This document shows positions 6,575 to 8,957 of a stretch of 8,957 nucleotides of DNA, in pieces. Below the pieces are notes generated by a model. That model had not been told where the DNA came from and searched no databases. It worked only from the letters and a program-made list of their open reading frames with translations. Numbering within the stretch: position 1 is the first letter of the stretch; every line of letters starts with the position of its first letter. The DNA is taken from contig CAIYWM010000059.1 in the NCBI GenBank assembly GCA_903929895.1, positions 1 to 8,957 of the forward strand, written 5' to 3'. Origin of the DNA: an uncultured Alphaproteobacteria bacterium (lineage in GTDB: Bacteria > Pseudomonadota > Alphaproteobacteria > Reyranellales > Reyranellaceae). The position numbers were made by a program, and so were the translations under genes.

Positions 6575-6996
6575 AGGGCGGCCTTCAACCTCTTGCAGAT
6601 CGCCGCGATCTCGGCCTTGTCGCCCGGCGTGTAGACCCAGTTGAGCCGGACCTTGTCGCCTGGATAGCGCGGCAGGATGTGGACATGGAGATGCGGCACG
6701 CTCTGACCTGCCCCTTCTCCATTGGACTGCAGCAGGTTCACCCCGCTGGGCTTCAACTCGCTCATCGCTGCCTTGGCCACGCGCTGGGCGGTCCTGGCCA
6801 CGGCGGCGAGTATGTCGGGCGGGATGACGTCGACGGTCGGCCAGTGGCCCTTGGCGACGGCCAGCGCATGGCCGGGATTGACCGGGTTGATGTCCATGAA
6901 GGCGATGGTCGCCTCGTCCTCAAGCAGCTTGAAGCACGGCAACTCGCCCGCGACGATCTTGCAGAAGATGCAGTTACCGTCGGTCGGATGGCTCAT
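6571..6996 (-). CDS. HIT-family protein (histidine triad nucleotide hydrolase/transferase)
   Basis: A 141-aa protein of the HIT family, which hydrolyses or transfers nucleoside monophosphates from substrates such as dinucleoside polyphosphates or AMP-lysine. The catalytic triad motif is HLHVHIL (residues 102-108, with H102, H104 and H106) in the context GQSVPHLHVHILPR. The N-terminal CIFCKIVAGELP (9-20) is typical of the HinT/Fhit-like bacterial branch, where the two cysteines may help bind zinc. AFMDINPVNPGHALAVAKGH (32-51) is the conserved central strand and loop. The ATG at 6996 overlaps the stop of the upstream GTPase gene as ATGA, and GGAGA (7004-7008) lies seven bases before it. It is the last gene of the dikinase-GTPase-HIT operon, so all three products handle nucleotides, but a common pathway is not established. 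Confidence 0.95.
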   Translation of the reverse strand: MSHPTDGNCIFCKIVAGELPCFKLLEDEATIAFMDINPVNPGHALAVAKGHWPTVDVIPPDILAAVARTAQRVAKAAMSELKPSGVNLLQSNGEGAGQSVPHLHVHILPRYPGDKVRLNWVYTPGDKAEIAAICKRLKAAL

Positions 6997-7924
6997 AGCG
7001 GTCTCTCCAGAACGGCGCCGAGCTCCCGCAGCCGCTGAAAGGGCTGCGTGCCGGGCGCAAGGCCAGGATCCAAGCCCAACCGGCCCAGTCTGGCAATGCC
7101 GTCGCGGCCGAACCGGTCGCGCAGCGACTGGACGACCCAGCCCTCACTCTGGCGATGGCGCGCCACGGTCAACCGACCGTCCCTTGCCAGATGCTCCCCA
7201 TGCGCCTCCAGGGCCGCGACCAGCCCGTCGATTCCGGTGGCGCTGCGCGAGGAAACGGCCAGGACCTTCACCGGCCAGTCGCCGGCATCGCCTGCGGTGG
7301 CAAGCGACAAGGCGCCGGCCACGTCGGCCCGCGCCCGTTCGGCCGCGGCGCCCATGTCGGCCTTGGTAACGACGACCAGGTGCGGGATCTCGACGATGCC
7401 GGCCTTCATGAACTGCAGCGAATCGCCGGAGCCCGGCTGGACGCAGAAGACGACCGTGTCGGCCACGCCTGCCACATCCGTCTCGGACTGGCCCACGCCC
7501 ACCGTCTCGATCAGCACACGGTCGAACAGGGCGCGCATGACGACCATCGCGGCCACCGTCTGGTCGGCCAGCCCGCCCAGGCGATCGCGAGCGGCCATCG
7601 AGCGTACGAAGCTGCCCTCATCCGCCCCATCATGGACGATGCGTACGCGGTCGCCGAGGAGCGCGCCTCCGCTGGTCCTCGAAGAGGGATCGACGGCAAT
7701 CACGCCGACAGTCTTGCCCGCTCGACGCCACGCCGCGACCAGGGCCGCGCACAGGGAGGATTTGCCGACGCCCGGCGGACCGGTGACGCCAACGACCTGG
7801 GCGCGAGGCTCGCGCCACGCGGCGTCCAGCAGTGCCTGCGAGGCTTCGCTTTCGGGATCGCGCTCCAGGCCGGCAAGCGCGGCGGCCAGCGCCCGCTTGC
7901 CTTCGGTGCGGAGCGCCGCCAGCG

Positions 7925-7928
<4 letters not shown>
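6993..7928 (-). CDS. meaB: MeaB/ArgK-type P-loop GTPase
   Basis: Cytoplasmic G3E-type GTPase of 311 aa, close to the family's usual 310-335. Members such as MeaB and human MMAA protect and reactivate the B12-dependent methylmalonyl-CoA mutase and gate cofactor delivery; the old name ArgK/LAO kinase is misleading. Walker A is GPPGVGKSS (50-58). [17 protein letters not shown] (78-94) is the family's strongly conserved Mg/switch segment. ETVGVGQSE (141-149) is the switch/Walker B region, and TKAD (188-191) replaces NKAD as the guanine-specificity motif. The ATG at 7928 overlaps the dikinase stop as ATGA; an earlier in-frame start at 8003 would run 75 bases into the dikinase gene and adds nothing family-like. 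No mutase gene lies in the window, so the partner may be encoded elsewhere or be a different B12 enzyme. Confidence 0.93.

Positions 7929-8957
<1,029 letters not shown>

Overview
The window is dense, GC-rich bacterial chromosome with short gaps, many 4-base gene overlaps and strong G/C preference at third codon positions. Gene content (a family 5 peptide-type ABC importer, pyruvate phosphate dikinase, a MeaB-type GTPase) suggests an alphaproteobacterium, perhaps of the Rhodospirillales/Reyranella kind. That placement is inference from style and gene content, not from a marker gene.

Left part (1-2478, + strand): the 3' end of an ABC importer operon, with the C-terminal part of a family 5 solute-binding protein followed by two inner-membrane permeases of the DppB and DppC type. 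No ATPase gene follows the second permease.

Middle part (2491-5403, - strand): reading leftward from a promoter region near 5400-5600, a protein that joins a multi-pass membrane domain to a NadD-like nucleotidyltransferase domain, then two tandem paralogous GNAT-type proteins, tightly packed with 1-base and 14-base gaps. After a 144-base gap comes a small unrecognised gene (87 aa) with a possible sigma-54 promoter. A LysR-type regulator (5615-6574, + strand) is transcribed divergently from the membrane/nucleotidyltransferase gene and may control it. This LysR / membrane-nucleotidyltransferase / GNAT / GNAT group is the least familiar part of the window and the best candidate for an undescribed pathway.

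Right part (6571-8957, - strand): a translationally coupled operon of pyruvate phosphate dikinase (C-terminal part, running off the right edge), a MeaB/ArgK-type GTPase and a HIT-family nucleotide hydrolase or transferase, joined by two ATGA start/stop overlaps. The HIT gene meets the LysR gene tail to tail, both ending on the same CTAG palindrome.

No tRNA, rRNA, CRISPR array, insertion sequence or convincing intrinsic terminator was seen.
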